Numbered from the stretch's first letter, positions 46,775 through 56,454 are shown. The stretch is DNA of 64,000 nucleotides from Cupriavidus sp. D39 (GCF_026627925.1 NZ_JAPNLE010000009.1:992001-1056000); one strand, 5' to 3'. Notes: generated by a model not told the origin, from the sequence alone. Program-made: numbers and translations.

Positions 46775-47722
46775 ATGTTCCGCCATCTGTTCGTCCCTGT
46801 CGACCCCCGCGACCACGACGCCAAAGCAACGCTGCAAGCGATCGCACTGGCCCGCAGCCACGGTGCGCGCATCAGCTTCCGGCATGCGCAGGATAGCTGT
46901 ACGCGTGGCCAGTCGCAGGTCCGCGAGGCGCTGGTCCGGGCAGATGCGGCGGCACGTGCACAGGGCGTAGCGAGCACGTTCGCCAGTCTCGTTGCCGAAC
47001 ATCCGGCGCGGGCCTTGCTGGCCGCGGCGGACCAGGCCGGTTGCGACGCGATTGTCCTCGCCCATGGCACGGGGGATCTCGCCGAGCCGGCGTCACCTGC
47101 CAGGGACATGCTGATGCATGCCCGCATTCCCGTGCTATCGATCGGGGCTGCTTGCGCACCCGCGCCCATTGCGGCAATCGATTTGCTGCACAACGCGTAC
47201 AGCCGCCTGGCCACGCTGCTGCACGCCTGGCTGCGCCTCGTCGAGGCGCCGCCGGTGGCGGGCGCGCCGATTGTCGCGGCTCCCATGCTGGCAGCCGTCG
47301 AATATGTGCACCAGACGATTCATCCGCTGCACCGGCGCAAGGAGGCCACGTTGTTTCGCCGCCTGAGCCAGCGCAGCGAAGCCCTGCGCGCAGAACTGGA
47401 CGAGCTGTCCCGCCAGCATTTGCGCCAAGAGAATCTGCTTGATGACCTTGCCGTGCAAGTGGAGCAAGCCGCTGCCAGCGCGTCCGCCTTTACAGCGCTC
47501 GCCCGGGTGGTCGAGCAGTATGCCCGCCTGGTATGGGAGTACAGGGGCCGCGAAGAAGGCGTGGTATTGCCGGCGGCGCGCCACTACTTCACTCAGGCCG
47601 ATTGGGATGCGCTGCATGTCGCGCTGACCCAGGCCATCGATCACCGCGCCGGGATTCGCTCCGACGCCACTTTTGCACAGCTGCTAGCCGCGCTTGCCCC
47701 AGCCGCACCGCCGGGTGCCTGA
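46775..47722 (+). CDS. fusion of universal-stress-type domain and hemerythrin (HHE) domain
   Basis: The first 135 residues follow the UspA fold (MFRHLFVPVDPRDHDAKATL; DAIVLAHGTGD; HARIPVLSIG). Residues 155-300 form a four-helix hemerythrin-like bundle with spaced metal ligands (EYVHQTIHPLHRRKEATLF, then WEYRGREEGVVLPAARHYF). HHE domains bind a di-iron centre and sense or buffer oxygen, NO or iron. The fusion suggests a stress-linked oxygen or redox sensor in the cytoplasm. It diverges from the LuxR-type regulator. Confidence 0.8.
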   Translation: MFRHLFVPVDPRDHDAKATLQAIALARSHGARISFRHAQDSCTRGQSQVREALVRADAAARAQGVASTFASLVAEHPARALLAAADQAGCDAIVLAHGTGDLAEPASPARDMLMHARIPVLSIGAACAPAPIAAIDLLHNAYSRLATLLHAWLRLVEAPPVAGAPIVAAPMLAAVEYVHQTIHPLHRRKEATLFRRLSQRSEALRAELDELSRQHLRQENLLDDLAVQVEQAAASASAFTALARVVEQYARLVWEYRGREEGVVLPAARHYFTQADWDALHVALTQAIDHRAGIRSDATFAQLLAALAPAAPPGA

Positions 47723-47789
47723 ACGCATCCCGGCGGATCGCCGCTAAACCGAATCAACCACATACTGAATATAACGAGGAGGAGTCAAC

Positions 47790-48769
47790 ATGCCACACGC
47801 CATTCGAATCCATGAAACCGGCGGCCCGGAAGTCTTGCAATGGGAGGAGGTCGCCGTGGGCGATCCGGGTCCCGGGCAGGTGCGCTTGCGCCATGAAGCC
47901 GTTGGCCTGAACTTTGCGGACACCTACTTTCGCTCGGGCCTGTACCCGATGCCACTCCCGGCCGGCATGGGCGTTGAAGCCGCCGGCGTGGTCGAGTCCG
48001 TCGGAGCCGGCGTCAGCCAGGTCGCGGTGGGCGATCGCGTCACCTATACGGGCTTTCTGAATACGCTCGGCGCGTACAGCACCGAACGCCTGATCCCGGC
48101 TGCGGCGCTGATCAAGCTGCCCGCCGGCATCGCCTGCGAGACAGCTGCCGCCATGACCATGCGCGGCCTGACTTCCGCTTACCTGATGCGCCGCATCCAC
48201 GCTTTCAAGCCCAACGACACCATCCTGCTGCACGCCGCCGCCGGCGGGTCGGCCTGATCGTCTCGCAATGGGCGAAGCTGCTCGGCCTCACCGTGATCGG
48301 CACGGTGTCGAGCGAGGCCAAGGCGGCCGTCGCCCGCGCCCACGGCTGCGACCATATCATCGACTACAGCCGTGAGGACGTGGCCAAGCGTGTGCGCGAA
48401 CTGACCGACGGCATCGGCGTCAACGTAGTGTTCGACAGCGTCGGCAAGGACACCTTCGAGGCTTCGCTGGATTCGCTCAAGCGCCGCGGCCTGATGGTCT
48501 GCGTGGGCACCGCCTCGGGCCCGATCCCGCCGTTCAACCCGCAATTGCTGGCAATGAAAGGGTCGCTCTACCTGACCCGCCCGGCCCTGGCCGACTACAT
48601 CGCCGACCCCGCCGAAAAGAGGGAACTGGCGGATGAACTGTTCGCCCATGTCGCGGCCGGCCGCATCCGGATTGAGATCAACCAGCGCTACGCCCTGCAG
48701 GATGCGGCACAAGCCCATCGGGACCTGGAGTCGCGCAAGACCACCGGATCCTCGATTTTCGCGGTCTAG
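47790..48769 (+). pseudogene. NADPH:quinone oxidoreductase (QorA-type MDR), frameshifted
   Basis: The protein opens MPHAIRIHETGGPEVLQWEE, the canonical quinone-oxidoreductase start, with NFADTYFRSGLYPMPLPAGM following. The frame breaks in the nucleotide-binding loop (LLHAAAGG) at GGG 48246-48248. One extra G gives the expected GGVGLIVSQWAKLLGLTVIG and a product of about 326 residues. It is a different subtype from the MDR proteins at 13624 and 28666. It is followed after 10 bp by a TauD-type gene, so the MDR-TauD pairing is kept. Confidence 0.87.
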
Positions 48770-48778
48770 GAGGGCATC

Positions 48779-49627
48779 ATGCGTGTCGAACAATTGACTT
48801 GCGCCATCGGCGCCGAGCTGACCGGCGTCAACCTGGCCGATGCCATCCACGATGGCGACCTGTTTGCGCAGATCCGGTCTGCGCTCATCCGGCACCGCGT
48901 GGTGTTCCTGCGCGACCAGGACATGACGCGCGCCGAGCACGTCGCCTTTGCGCGCCTCTTTGGCGAGCTGGAAGACCACCCGGTAGCCGGCAGCGACCCC
49001 GATCATCCCGGCCTGGTGCGGATCTACAAGAATCCGGACCAGCCGAACGATCGCTACGAGAACGCGTGGCACTCGGATGCCACCTGGCGCCCGGCCCCGC
49101 CCCTCGGCTGCGTACTGCGCTGCGTGGAGTGCCCACCGGTGGGCGGCGACACCATGTGGGCGAACATGGTCCTGGCCTATGAAAACCTGCCCGAGCACAT
49201 CAAGAGCCAGATCGCCGACCTGCGCGCGCGCCACAGCATCGAAGCCAGCTTCGGCGCCGCCATGCCAATCGAGAAGCGCCTTGCGCTGAAGGCCCAGTTC
49301 CCGGACGCCGAGCACCCGGTCGTGCGCACCCACCCGGAGACCGGCGAGAAGGTGCTGTTCGTGAATGGCTTCACCACGCACTTCACCAGCTTCCACACGC
49401 CGCAGCGTGTTCGCTACGGCCAGGACGGAAATCCGGGCGCTAGCCTGCTGCTCAACTACCTGATCAGCCAGGCCAATATCCCCGAGTACCAGGTGCGCTG
49501 GCGCTGGCAGCCCAATAGCGTGGCGATCTGGGACAACCGCTCGACCCAGCACTACGCCGTCATGGATTACCCGCCCTGCCATCGCAAGATGGAGCGCGCC
49601 GGAATTATTGGCGACACCACGTTCTAG
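48779..49627 (+). CDS. TauD/TfdA-family Fe(II)/2-oxoglutarate-dependent dioxygenase
   Basis: The intact 282-residue hydroxylase has the iron triad H98-x-D100 (AWHSDATW) and H258 (RSTQHYAVMDY). LTCAIGAELTGVNLADAI at the start and EHPVVRTHPETGEKVLFVNG match the paralogue at 14895. It lies between the oxidoreductase and BKACE genes in a compact plus-strand operon with spacers of 10 and 55 bp. The substrate is unknown. Operon logic suggests that it hydroxylates a carboxylate ahead of the other two steps. Confidence 0.92.
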   Translation: MRVEQLTCAIGAELTGVNLADAIHDGDLFAQIRSALIRHRVVFLRDQDMTRAEHVAFARLFGELEDHPVAGSDPDHPGLVRIYKNPDQPNDRYENAWHSDATWRPAPPLGCVLRCVECPPVGGDTMWANMVLAYENLPEHIKSQIADLRARHSIEASFGAAMPIEKRLALKAQFPDAEHPVVRTHPETGEKVLFVNGFTTHFTSFHTPQRVRYGQDGNPGASLLLNYLISQANIPEYQVRWRWQPNSVAIWDNRSTQHYAVMDYPPCHRKMERAGIIGDTTF

Positions 49628-49682
49628 GCGGTCGACAGGCTTAGCGCAATTGAATCTGCCCCAATCCGACATGGAGTAACAA

Positions 49683-50740
49683 ATGCAATTTCTCGACGAT
49701 TCCCTGCATCCCGAAAACCAGGACAAAGTAGTCATCACCGTGGCGCCCTACGGCCCCGAGTGGATGCCGGCGGATTTCCCCGAAGACATTCCGGTGACCA
49801 TGGAAGAACAGGTGCAGAAGGCCGTTGACTGCTACAACGCGGGGGCCACGGTGCTGCACCTGCACGTACGCGAACTCGATGGCAAGGGCTCCAAGCGCCT
49901 GTCCAAGTTCAATGAGCTGATCGCCGGCGTGCGCGCCGCGGTGCCCGACATGATCATCCAGGTCGGTGGCTCGATCTCGTTTGCGCCGGAAGACGACGGC
50001 CAGGCCGCCAAGTGGCTGTCGGACGATACGCGCCACATGCTGGCTGACCTTGACCCCAAGCCGGATCAAGTGACGGTAGCCATCAATACGACGCAAATGA
50101 ACATCATGGAGCTGCTCTATCCGGAATACCTGGAGGGCACCTCGCTGGCCAACCCGGCTTTCCAGACCGCCTACAGCGAAATGACCGTGCCGGCCGGCCC
50201 TGCCTGGGTCGAGGAGCACCTGAGGCGCCTGCAGGCCTCCGGCATCCAGCCGCATTTCCAGTTGACGGGCATCCATGCGCTCGAAACGCTTGAGCGCCTG
50301 GTGCGCAAGGGCGAGCCTACACGGGACCGCTGAACCTGACCTGGATCGGTATCGGTGGCGGCTTCGACGGTCCGAATCCGTTCAATTTCGTCAACTTCGT
50401 CCATCGCGCGCCGGATGGTTGCACGCTGACCGCCGAATCGCTGTTGAAGAACGTCCTGCCGTTCAACATGATGGCCATGGCGATGGGCCTGCACCCGCGC
50501 TGCGGCATCGAGGACACCATCATCGACCAGCACGGCAAGCGCATGACCTCGGTGCAGCAGATCGAGCAGTGCGTGCGCGTCGCCCGCGAACTCGGCCGCG
50601 AAGTGGCCAACGGCAAGCAAGCGCGCGAAATCTACAAGATCGGCGTGCAGTACAAGGATGCCGACGAAACCCTGGCAGTGCATGGCATGGCGCCCAACCG
50701 CAAACCGGGCCAGGTGAACCTGCCCTTGCGCGCGGCCTGA
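49683..50740 (+). pseudogene. BKACE-family beta-keto acid cleavage enzyme, frameshifted
   Basis: This is a paralogue of the enzyme at 10985, with zinc ligands H59/H61 (LHLHVRELDG) and QVGGSISFAPEDDGQAAKWL. The frame breaks after RKGE at CC 50316-50317. One extra C restores PYTGPLNLTWIGIGGGFDGP and the rest, through LPFNMMAMAMGLHPRCG, to the stop at 50740. The repaired protein has about 352 residues. Family chemistry is cleavage of a beta-keto acid with acetyl-CoA to acetoacetate plus acyl-CoA. It sits downstream of oxidoreductase and dioxygenase genes in the same operon. Confidence 0.87.
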
Positions 50741-50850
50741 CGCCAGCCTGGGCAAGCGGGTGGGCGAAGATGCCCGTCCGCTTGCCACAGATCGCAAAAT
50801 CTTCGCCTCATTCGCGACGCCATAGCGGCATCAGACCGCAGGAGACTTTC

Positions 50851-52191
50851 ATGGGACAGTACCTTTCCGAGACCGCCCCCGCGGACACGGATCTCACCGC
50901 CAAGCCGGCACGCTCGCATGCCTACGCGTGGCTGGTATTCGCCCTAATCTTTGCGCTCCTGCTGTCCGACTACATGTCGCGGCAGGTGCTCAATGCCGTC
51001 TTTCCTCACCTGCGGCTCGAGTGGGGCCTGTCCGACGCCAAGCTCGGCTCCCTCAGCGGCATCGTCGCGCTGATGGTCGGGCTGTTCACGGTCCCGTTCT
51101 CGCTGGTGGCCGATCGCTGGGGCCGCGTCAAGAGCCTGGCCCTGATGGCGCTGCTCTGGAGCTGCGGCACGCTGGCATGCGCGCTCTCCGCCAGCTACGG
51201 GCATATGCTGGCCGCCCGCTTTTTCGTCGGCATTGGCGAGGCTGCCTATGGCAGCGTCGGGCTGGCCGTGATCCTGAGCATCTTCCCGCCGTCCATGCGT
51301 GCCACCCTGACCGGCGCCTTTACTTCCGGCGGCATGTTCGGCGCGGTGCTCGGCATGGGGCTGGGCGGCGTCGTGGCGGCGCGCTTCGGCTGGCGCACGG
51401 CGTTTATGGCCATGGCCGTATTCGGCCTGGTCGTCGTGCTGATCTACTGCGTGACCGTTACCGAAGGCAGGCTCGCGCGCCGTGCGGCAGGGGCACCGGC
51501 CACGCGCCGTGCCGCGGTGCCAGGCCATGCGCGTACGCCCTTGCTGGCGACATTGCGTGGGCTCTTCTGGGCACCATCGCTGGTATGCGCCTATGTCGGC
51601 AGCGGCCTGCAGTTGTTCATCGCTTACGCGATCATGGCCTGGATGCCGAGCTACCTGAACCGTTACTACGACATGCCAGCCGACAAGGCCGCTCTGCTCG
51701 CCGCCGGGCTGCTGATCGTCAGCGGCGTTGGCATGACCTTGTGCGGGATGCTGACGGACTGGGCAAGCCGCAAGGCACCGGGCCGCAAGCTAACGCTCGC
51801 GATCACCTTCTGCCTCGTATCGTGCGTGCTGCTGTTGGCGGGCTTCCGCCTGCCGCCGGGTAGCGCGCAGTTGCTGCTGATCGCTTGCGGCTTGCTGCTG
51901 GCAATGGGTACCTGGGGCCCGGCCGGCGCCATGGTGGCGAATCTCACCCGCCCCACGACCCACGCAACCGCGCTGGCGATGCTGACGCTGGCCAACAACC
52001 TCCTTGGCGCGGCGCCTGCGCCCTACCTGACGGGCGTGCTCGCCGACAGGATCGGCTTGCTGGGTGCCCTGCAGCGGATTCCGCTGATGTCCCTGGGCGC
52101 TGCGGCGGTGTTCTTCATTGCCCGGTCGCGCTACCTGCGGGACCTGCGGCTTGCCGAGTCGCGCAATGAAGCGGACAACGCCGCAACCTGA
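50851..52191 (+). CDS. MFS transporter
   Basis: The 446-residue carrier has twelve membrane segments and begins MGQYLSETAPADTDL, with a cytoplasmic N-terminus. DYMSRQVLNAVFPHLRLEWG and the loop-2 motif LVADRWGRVKSLA are typical of organic-acid and aromatic-acid MFS permeases. It starts after AGGAGA, 110 bp downstream of the BKACE gene, and is probably part of the cassette C operon, importing its substrate. It is a different MFS subfamily from the permease at 18246. Confidence 0.9.
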   Translation: MGQYLSETAPADTDLTAKPARSHAYAWLVFALIFALLLSDYMSRQVLNAVFPHLRLEWGLSDAKLGSLSGIVALMVGLFTVPFSLVADRWGRVKSLALMALLWSCGTLACALSASYGHMLAARFFVGIGEAAYGSVGLAVILSIFPPSMRATLTGAFTSGGMFGAVLGMGLGGVVAARFGWRTAFMAMAVFGLVVVLIYCVTVTEGRLARRAAGAPATRRAAVPGHARTPLLATLRGLFWAPSLVCAYVGSGLQLFIAYAIMAWMPSYLNRYYDMPADKAALLAAGLLIVSGVGMTLCGMLTDWASRKAPGRKLTLAITFCLVSCVLLLAGFRLPPGSAQLLLIACGLLLAMGTWGPAGAMVANLTRPTTHATALAMLTLANNLLGAAPAPYLTGVLADRIGLLGALQRIPLMSLGAAAVFFIARSRYLRDLRLAESRNEADNAAT

Positions 52192-52228
52192 GCCCTCCGA
52201 CAATGCCTTTATCCGTTGAGTAGACAAG

Positions 52229-52831
52229 ATGCATCACATGGAAATGCCCCCGAACGTCATCGTTCCCGGACTGCGCGAGCACGTGCCGGAACACTGGCAG
52301 ACCTTGCTGGCCGAGAAACTACGCACCGCCGGGCGGCAGGTCTGCATCGTGCCCCCGCTGGAGCAAGACAAACTTGACTGCGCCGTGCGCGTCGCGGCCC
52401 TGGAACGCACGCTGGCGAGCCTGCGGGAGCCGGCCTTGCTGGTGGCCCACAGTGCCGGCGTCATGATTACGGTGCACTGGGCGCGCCGTTCCGCGCGCCC
52501 GGTACGCGCCGCCTTGCTGGCCGCGCCGCCCGACTTCGATCATCCGCTGCCCGACGGCTATCCGGACCAGGATGCGCTGCGCCTGAACGGCTGGACGCCG
52601 GCACCGCGCACAACATTGCGCTTCCCGAGCATCGTAGCGGCCAGCCGCAACGATCCGCTCAGCCGCTTCGAGGAAGCCGCAGGCCTCGCCCGTGCATGGG
52701 GCAGCCAGCTGGTCGACCTGGGTAACGTAGGTCATCTCAACCCCGCCTCGGGATATGGCGAGTGGCCACGTGCCGAGTCGCTGCTCAGGGAGCTAGCCGA
52801 ACTGTCCGGGCTGGAACCGCGGAAAGACTGA
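52229..52831 (+). CDS. RBBP9/YdeN-like alpha/beta hydrolase
   Basis: This small serine hydrolase of 200 residues starts VIVPGLREHVPEHWQTLLAE. Nucleophile S75 is in VAHSAGV, the acid in SRNDPLSRF, and the histidine in GNVGHLNPASGYGEW. Proteins of the RBBP9/YdeN group are serine hydrolases with mostly unknown substrates. It is collinear with the broken paralogue at 15932; both lie in a cassette with a TauD dioxygenase and a BKACE enzyme. The MFS gene ends 38 bp upstream, so it is probably co-transcribed. Confidence 0.88.
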   Translation: MHHMEMPPNVIVPGLREHVPEHWQTLLAEKLRTAGRQVCIVPPLEQDKLDCAVRVAALERTLASLREPALLVAHSAGVMITVHWARRSARPVRAALLAAPPDFDHPLPDGYPDQDALRLNGWTPAPRTTLRFPSIVAASRNDPLSRFEEAAGLARAWGSQLVDLGNVGHLNPASGYGEWPRAESLLRELAELSGLEPRKD

Positions 52832-53213
52832 CAGGCCAGGCCAGCCCCCCGATCGCCAGCGTGCGTCAAGCCGGATCTCTCGCTTAGCTTCGGCTCGATC
52901 TGTTCCTGACCTCTGGCGTCTATCGCCGCTACGCCGAGCGCTTCATGCGCCCAGAACAGATCGATGAAGTTGATATTGCGCTGTTTGTGGCTAATGGTGT
53001 ACGGAGCGGTCAAGCAACAGCTTGACGCATAGCGAACACTCAGTGCCTGGGGCCACTACGCCACTGACGTATGGTGTTGAGGGAAGCCGTTAAAAAGCCT
53101 GGGACGCCAGCGTACACCGGAGTATCGTCTTCGTAAAAACGGGCGCTGCCATGCGATGCACGGTCGAGTGATCGACCGGGACGAGACAAAGGGCAAACGG
53201 CAACGAGGCCGGA
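52832..53213. other. intergenic region, no gene recognised
   Basis: About 380 bp between converging genes. A minus-strand frame (roughly 52850-53010) reads NINFIDLFWAHEALGVAAID, which might be debris of a mobile or regulatory gene, but I cannot place it in a family. No terminator with a T tract was found. Confidence 0.4.
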
Positions 53214-54197
53214 TCAACGTTCCGCACGCACGCCGGTAGTCTGGGCGATCTGCTGCCAGCGGGCAGCATCGTCCGCCAGGTATTCCGCGAACTTGGCGCT
53301 GGGCAGCGGCGTGACGATGCTGCCTTCGCGCGCCAGCCGGTCGCGCACCGCGGGAAGCTGCATGATCTTCAACAGGGCGCCGTTGAGTTTTTCCACGATC
53401 GCCGGGGACGTGCCCGCCGGTGCCAGTACTCCCGACCAGAAGCTCACCACGAAGCCCGGCTGGGCTTCCTGGATCATGGTCGGTACCCTGGACAGGGCGG
53501 GCAACGGTTCCTTCGTTGTGACAGCTAGCGCGCGCACGCGGCCATTCTTGATATAGGGCAGCACGGGCAACACATTGCTGAACATCACTTGCACCTGCCC
53601 CGCCATCAGGTCCGCCATGGCCGGGCCGCCGCCCTGGTAGGGCACGTGCGTCCAGTCGAGCCCCGCCTTCTTCTTCAAGAGTTCCGTGGCGAGTTGCTGC
53701 GGCGAGCCAACACCGGTGGAGGCATAGTTCACGGCGCCCGGGTGCGTCTTTGAATAGCTCAACAGTTCAGCGAACGATTGGGCCTCTAGCGTGGAAGACG
53801 CGACCAGCACGAACGGCGACTCGGACAATAGCGTCACCGGCACGAAATCCTTCGTCGGATTGACCCGGCTCTTGGCGTCGACGGCCGGGTTGATCGTCAC
53901 GTTGGCGGTTGCCATCAGCAAGGTGTAGCCATCGGGAGCGGCACGCGCGGCGGCTTCGGTGCCGATCGCGCCGGAGGCGCCGCCGCGATTGACGACCACG
54001 ATGGGCTGGCCGAGCGCCTTCGACAACTCAGCCCCCACCACGCGCGCCAGGATGTCCGTTCCGCCCCCGGGCGGGTAGGCGACAATCATCTGAATCGGCT
54101 TGGTCGGGTAACGAGCGTCGTCTTGCGCCACTACGGGCTGCACGGTCGCCGCCAGCGTGGCGAGCGCGGCCGCCATGCCCCATTTCGCATATGTCAT
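53214..54197 (-). CDS. Bug/TctC-family periplasmic solute receptor
   Basis: The 327-residue receptor has a signal peptide (MTYAKWGMAAALATLAATVQ, cleavage near VVA-QDD). It opens YPTKPIQMIVAYPPGGGTDI, followed by NRGGASGAIG, DGYTLLMATANVT and PYQGGGPAMADLMAGQVQVM. ATG 54197 has GGAGA upstream and is preferred over one four codons earlier. It forms a tandem with the next Bug gene, 46 bp away. The two differ substantially and so may bind different acids. Confidence 0.9.
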   Translation of the reverse strand: MTYAKWGMAAALATLAATVQPVVAQDDARYPTKPIQMIVAYPPGGGTDILARVVGAELSKALGQPIVVVNRGGASGAIGTEAAARAAPDGYTLLMATANVTINPAVDAKSRVNPTKDFVPVTLLSESPFVLVASSTLEAQSFAELLSYSKTHPGAVNYASTGVGSPQQLATELLKKKAGLDWTHVPYQGGGPAMADLMAGQVQVMFSNVLPVLPYIKNGRVRALAVTTKEPLPALSRVPTMIQEAQPGFVVSFWSGVLAPAGTSPAIVEKLNGALLKIMQLPAVRDRLAREGSIVTPLPSAKFAEYLADDAARWQQIAQTTGVRAER

Positions 54198-54243
54198 CGT
54201 TGTCTCCATATTCCATTCTTCGCGCTATCCGGACTCATGTCGG

Positions 54244-55230
54244 CTATTCCGCACGGATGCCGGACTGCTTGACGATCTGCGCCCACTTGCGCACCTCCTC
54301 GCGATGGAAGGCGGCAAATTCCGCCGGCGTATCGACCACGGGATCCACATATAGTGCCGCGATTCTTGCCCGGACGTCCGGGGTGGACAGCACCTTGGTT
54401 ATCGCACTGTTCAAGGCGGCCACCACCTCCTGCGGCACCTTCGCCGGCGCAAACACGCCGAACCAGCCTAGTTGCTGCAGCTCGGGCATGCCCTGCTCAC
54501 CGAACGTCGGCACCTCGGGCAGCAACGGCGAGCGCTGCGCCGAGTTCACCGCAATGGCCCGCACCCTGCCGTCCTTGATAAAGGGCATCACCGCACCGGT
54601 CGTCACCACCATCGTGCTGATCTGGCCGCCGATCAGGTCGGTCAGCGCAGGGTTGCTGCCGCGGTAAGGCACGTGGCGCATATTCACGCCGGCAAGCTGC
54701 GCCATGCGATAGCCCAGCAGGTGCTGGGGCAACCCGATACCGGGAGAGCCGTAGGTCATCGCGCCGGGCTGGGCCTTGGCAGCCGCCAGCAGTTCACGCA
54801 GCGACTTGATAGGCGAGTTCGCCGCCACCACCAGCACTTCCGGCGCAGTTGCCACCAGGCTGATCGGCGTGAAGTCGCTGACCGGGTCGTAGGGACTCGG
54901 ATGATGCATGGCCGGCACGATGGCATGGGTTGCGGCATGCCCGAGGATCAGCGTGTAGCCGTCCGCCGGCGCGGCCTGGACATATTTGGTGCCGATCAGG
55001 CCCGAGGCACCGGCGCGGTTTTCTACTACCACCGGCTGCTTCCACATGACGGACAGCCGCTCCGCCAGCACGCGGGCCAGGAAGTCGGTGCCGCCGGAGG
55101 GCGGACCCGCCACGACCAGCTTGACGGGCCGGTCCGGGAAGGTGCCCGCAATCGCCGTGCCGGCGGATGCCACCATCATGAGCGCGCCTAGCCCACGGAT
55201 CATCGCATGGCGCAGCTGGGTCGTATTCAT
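54244..55230 (-). CDS. Bug/TctC-family periplasmic solute receptor
   Basis: The 328-residue receptor has a signal peptide ending TAIA-GTF and the opening FPDRPVKLVVAGPPSGGTDF. ENRAGASGLIGTKYVQ, DGYTLILGHAATHAIVPAM and PYRGSNPALTDLIGGQISTM follow. ATG 55230 is preceded by AGGAGA. It is transcribed after the MLE-type enolase gene and before the second Bug gene, giving a catabolic enzyme-receptor-receptor operon. Confidence 0.9.
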   Translation of the reverse strand: MNTTQLRHAMIRGLGALMMVASAGTAIAGTFPDRPVKLVVAGPPSGGTDFLARVLAERLSVMWKQPVVVENRAGASGLIGTKYVQAAPADGYTLILGHAATHAIVPAMHHPSPYDPVSDFTPISLVATAPEVLVVAANSPIKSLRELLAAAKAQPGAMTYGSPGIGLPQHLLGYRMAQLAGVNMRHVPYRGSNPALTDLIGGQISTMVVTTGAVMPFIKDGRVRAIAVNSAQRSPLLPEVPTFGEQGMPELQQLGWFGVFAPAKVPQEVVAALNSAITKVLSTPDVRARIAALYVDPVVDTPAEFAAFHREEVRKWAQIVKQSGIRAE

Positions 55231-55291
55231 CGTTGTCTCCTGAAGCCTCTGCGTGCGCCTTCTGCGCGGCGCTATGCCTTGTCGCACCGCT

Positions 55292-56443
55292 CTAGCGTCG
55301 CGTAGGCGACGCGGGTCGCGCGTGGAACGCCTTGCTGTCGCGGGTATGGAAAGCGAGCACCTCGCGATCGATCTCCGGCCAATACCCGGCGCGAAGCCGG
55401 ATGGCCCCCTGGCTGAATGGCAGCGGATTCGCAAACAGCCGCTGGCGCACTTTCAGGAAACCGTTCATCTCGCCGGCGTTGTCGATGGTGTGCGCTGCCA
55501 CGCAGGCCTCCATCCAGCAGCCGATCTCGATGGAAACGCCATCGCCCATCACCGGCGTCATGCCAAGTTCGCGGATGCGGTGCAGCGCATCGCGCAGCAT
55601 TCCGGCATTGCCCACCTTCTTGAGCTTTAGCTTGACGAATCCGACATTACCGATACCCGCCGCGCGCTCGATTTCCTCCATACCGTAGATGGATTCGTCG
55701 AGCATGACCGGTACCGTCGATACCGCGGCCACGGCAGCGTTGTCGTCCCAGTCGTCGGCGCCGCAGGGCTGCTCCAGCAGCTCGATGCCGTGCGGCTGCA
55801 AGCGCCGCGCAAAGGCGATGCCATCCTTGCGGCTGAAGCCGCGGTTGGCGTCCAGCCGCAAGCTGGCGCGCCCCGCCACCGCCGCCTGGATCGTATCCAG
55901 CCGGTCCAGATCGTCCTGCCAGGCGTAGCCGACCTTCACCTTGAGCGTGCAAAAGCCCTGGGCGATCAGGCTGTCGACCTCGTCCCGGATGCGGGCTGGC
56001 TCATGCTCCTGGCAAGGCGCCAGCAGCGGCACGTCCACGTCGTGGCCAGGATGCAGCATCGGCTCGCCACCCAGCATGTCCAGCGCGGCCAGGATGGCGC
56101 TGACCACGCCTGGATTGGGCAGGATCCAGGCCGTCACCAAAGCCGCGGCCTGGTCCAAGCGCAGCCCGACAATCCGCTCGGCCAGGGTGGCGGCCACTTG
56201 CCAGGCGCCCTCAATGGACTCATGCGTATAGCCGGGGATGATCAGTGCCTCGCCCCAGCCGCAGCGCCCTTCGCTGTCCCGGATCTCGATCACGATGGGA
56301 TCGAACAGCCTCAGGTCGCCCGACGATAGGCGGTAAGGCGCGATCAGTGGAAAGGCGAGTTGGTGCACGGTAACGCAATCGATGCCCACGGCGGCGCTCC
56401 AGGGAAAATTGGCTGTATGCGTCACATCGGGTAGTGCATGCAT
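55292..56443 (-). CDS. enolase-superfamily enzyme, MLE (muconate-lactonizing) subgroup
   Basis: The 383-residue protein has the capping domain followed by the barrel with MLE-type catalytic residues. The KxK motif is in CTLKVKVGY, the metal ligands are in LRLDANRGFS, ELLEQPCGADDWD and MLDESIYG, and the second lysine is in FVKLKLKKVG. Such enzymes abstract a proton alpha to a carboxylate (cycloisomerases, racemases, dipeptide epimerases, synthases). ATG 56443 follows GAGGAGT. It lies between a TauD-type gene and two Bug receptors on the same strand. The specific reaction is unknown. Confidence 0.88.
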   Translation of the reverse strand: MHALPDVTHTANFPWSAAVGIDCVTVHQLAFPLIAPYRLSSGDLRLFDPIVIEIRDSEGRCGWGEALIIPGYTHESIEGAWQVAATLAERIVGLRLDQAAALVTAWILPNPGVVSAILAALDMLGGEPMLHPGHDVDVPLLAPCQEHEPARIRDEVDSLIAQGFCTLKVKVGYAWQDDLDRLDTIQAAVAGRASLRLDANRGFSRKDGIAFARRLQPHGIELLEQPCGADDWDDNAAVAAVSTVPVMLDESIYGMEEIERAAGIGNVGFVKLKLKKVGNAGMLRDALHRIRELGMTPVMGDGVSIEIGCWMEACVAAHTIDNAGEMNGFLKVRQRLFANPLPFSQGAIRLRAGYWPEIDREVLAFHTRDSKAFHARPASPTRR

Positions 56444-56454
56444 GGCCCCACTCC

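Noticed and set aside
52850..53013. Minus-strand frame with NINFIDLFWAHEALG
   Set aside because: Possibly mobile-element debris, but I could not match it to a transposase family with any confidence.
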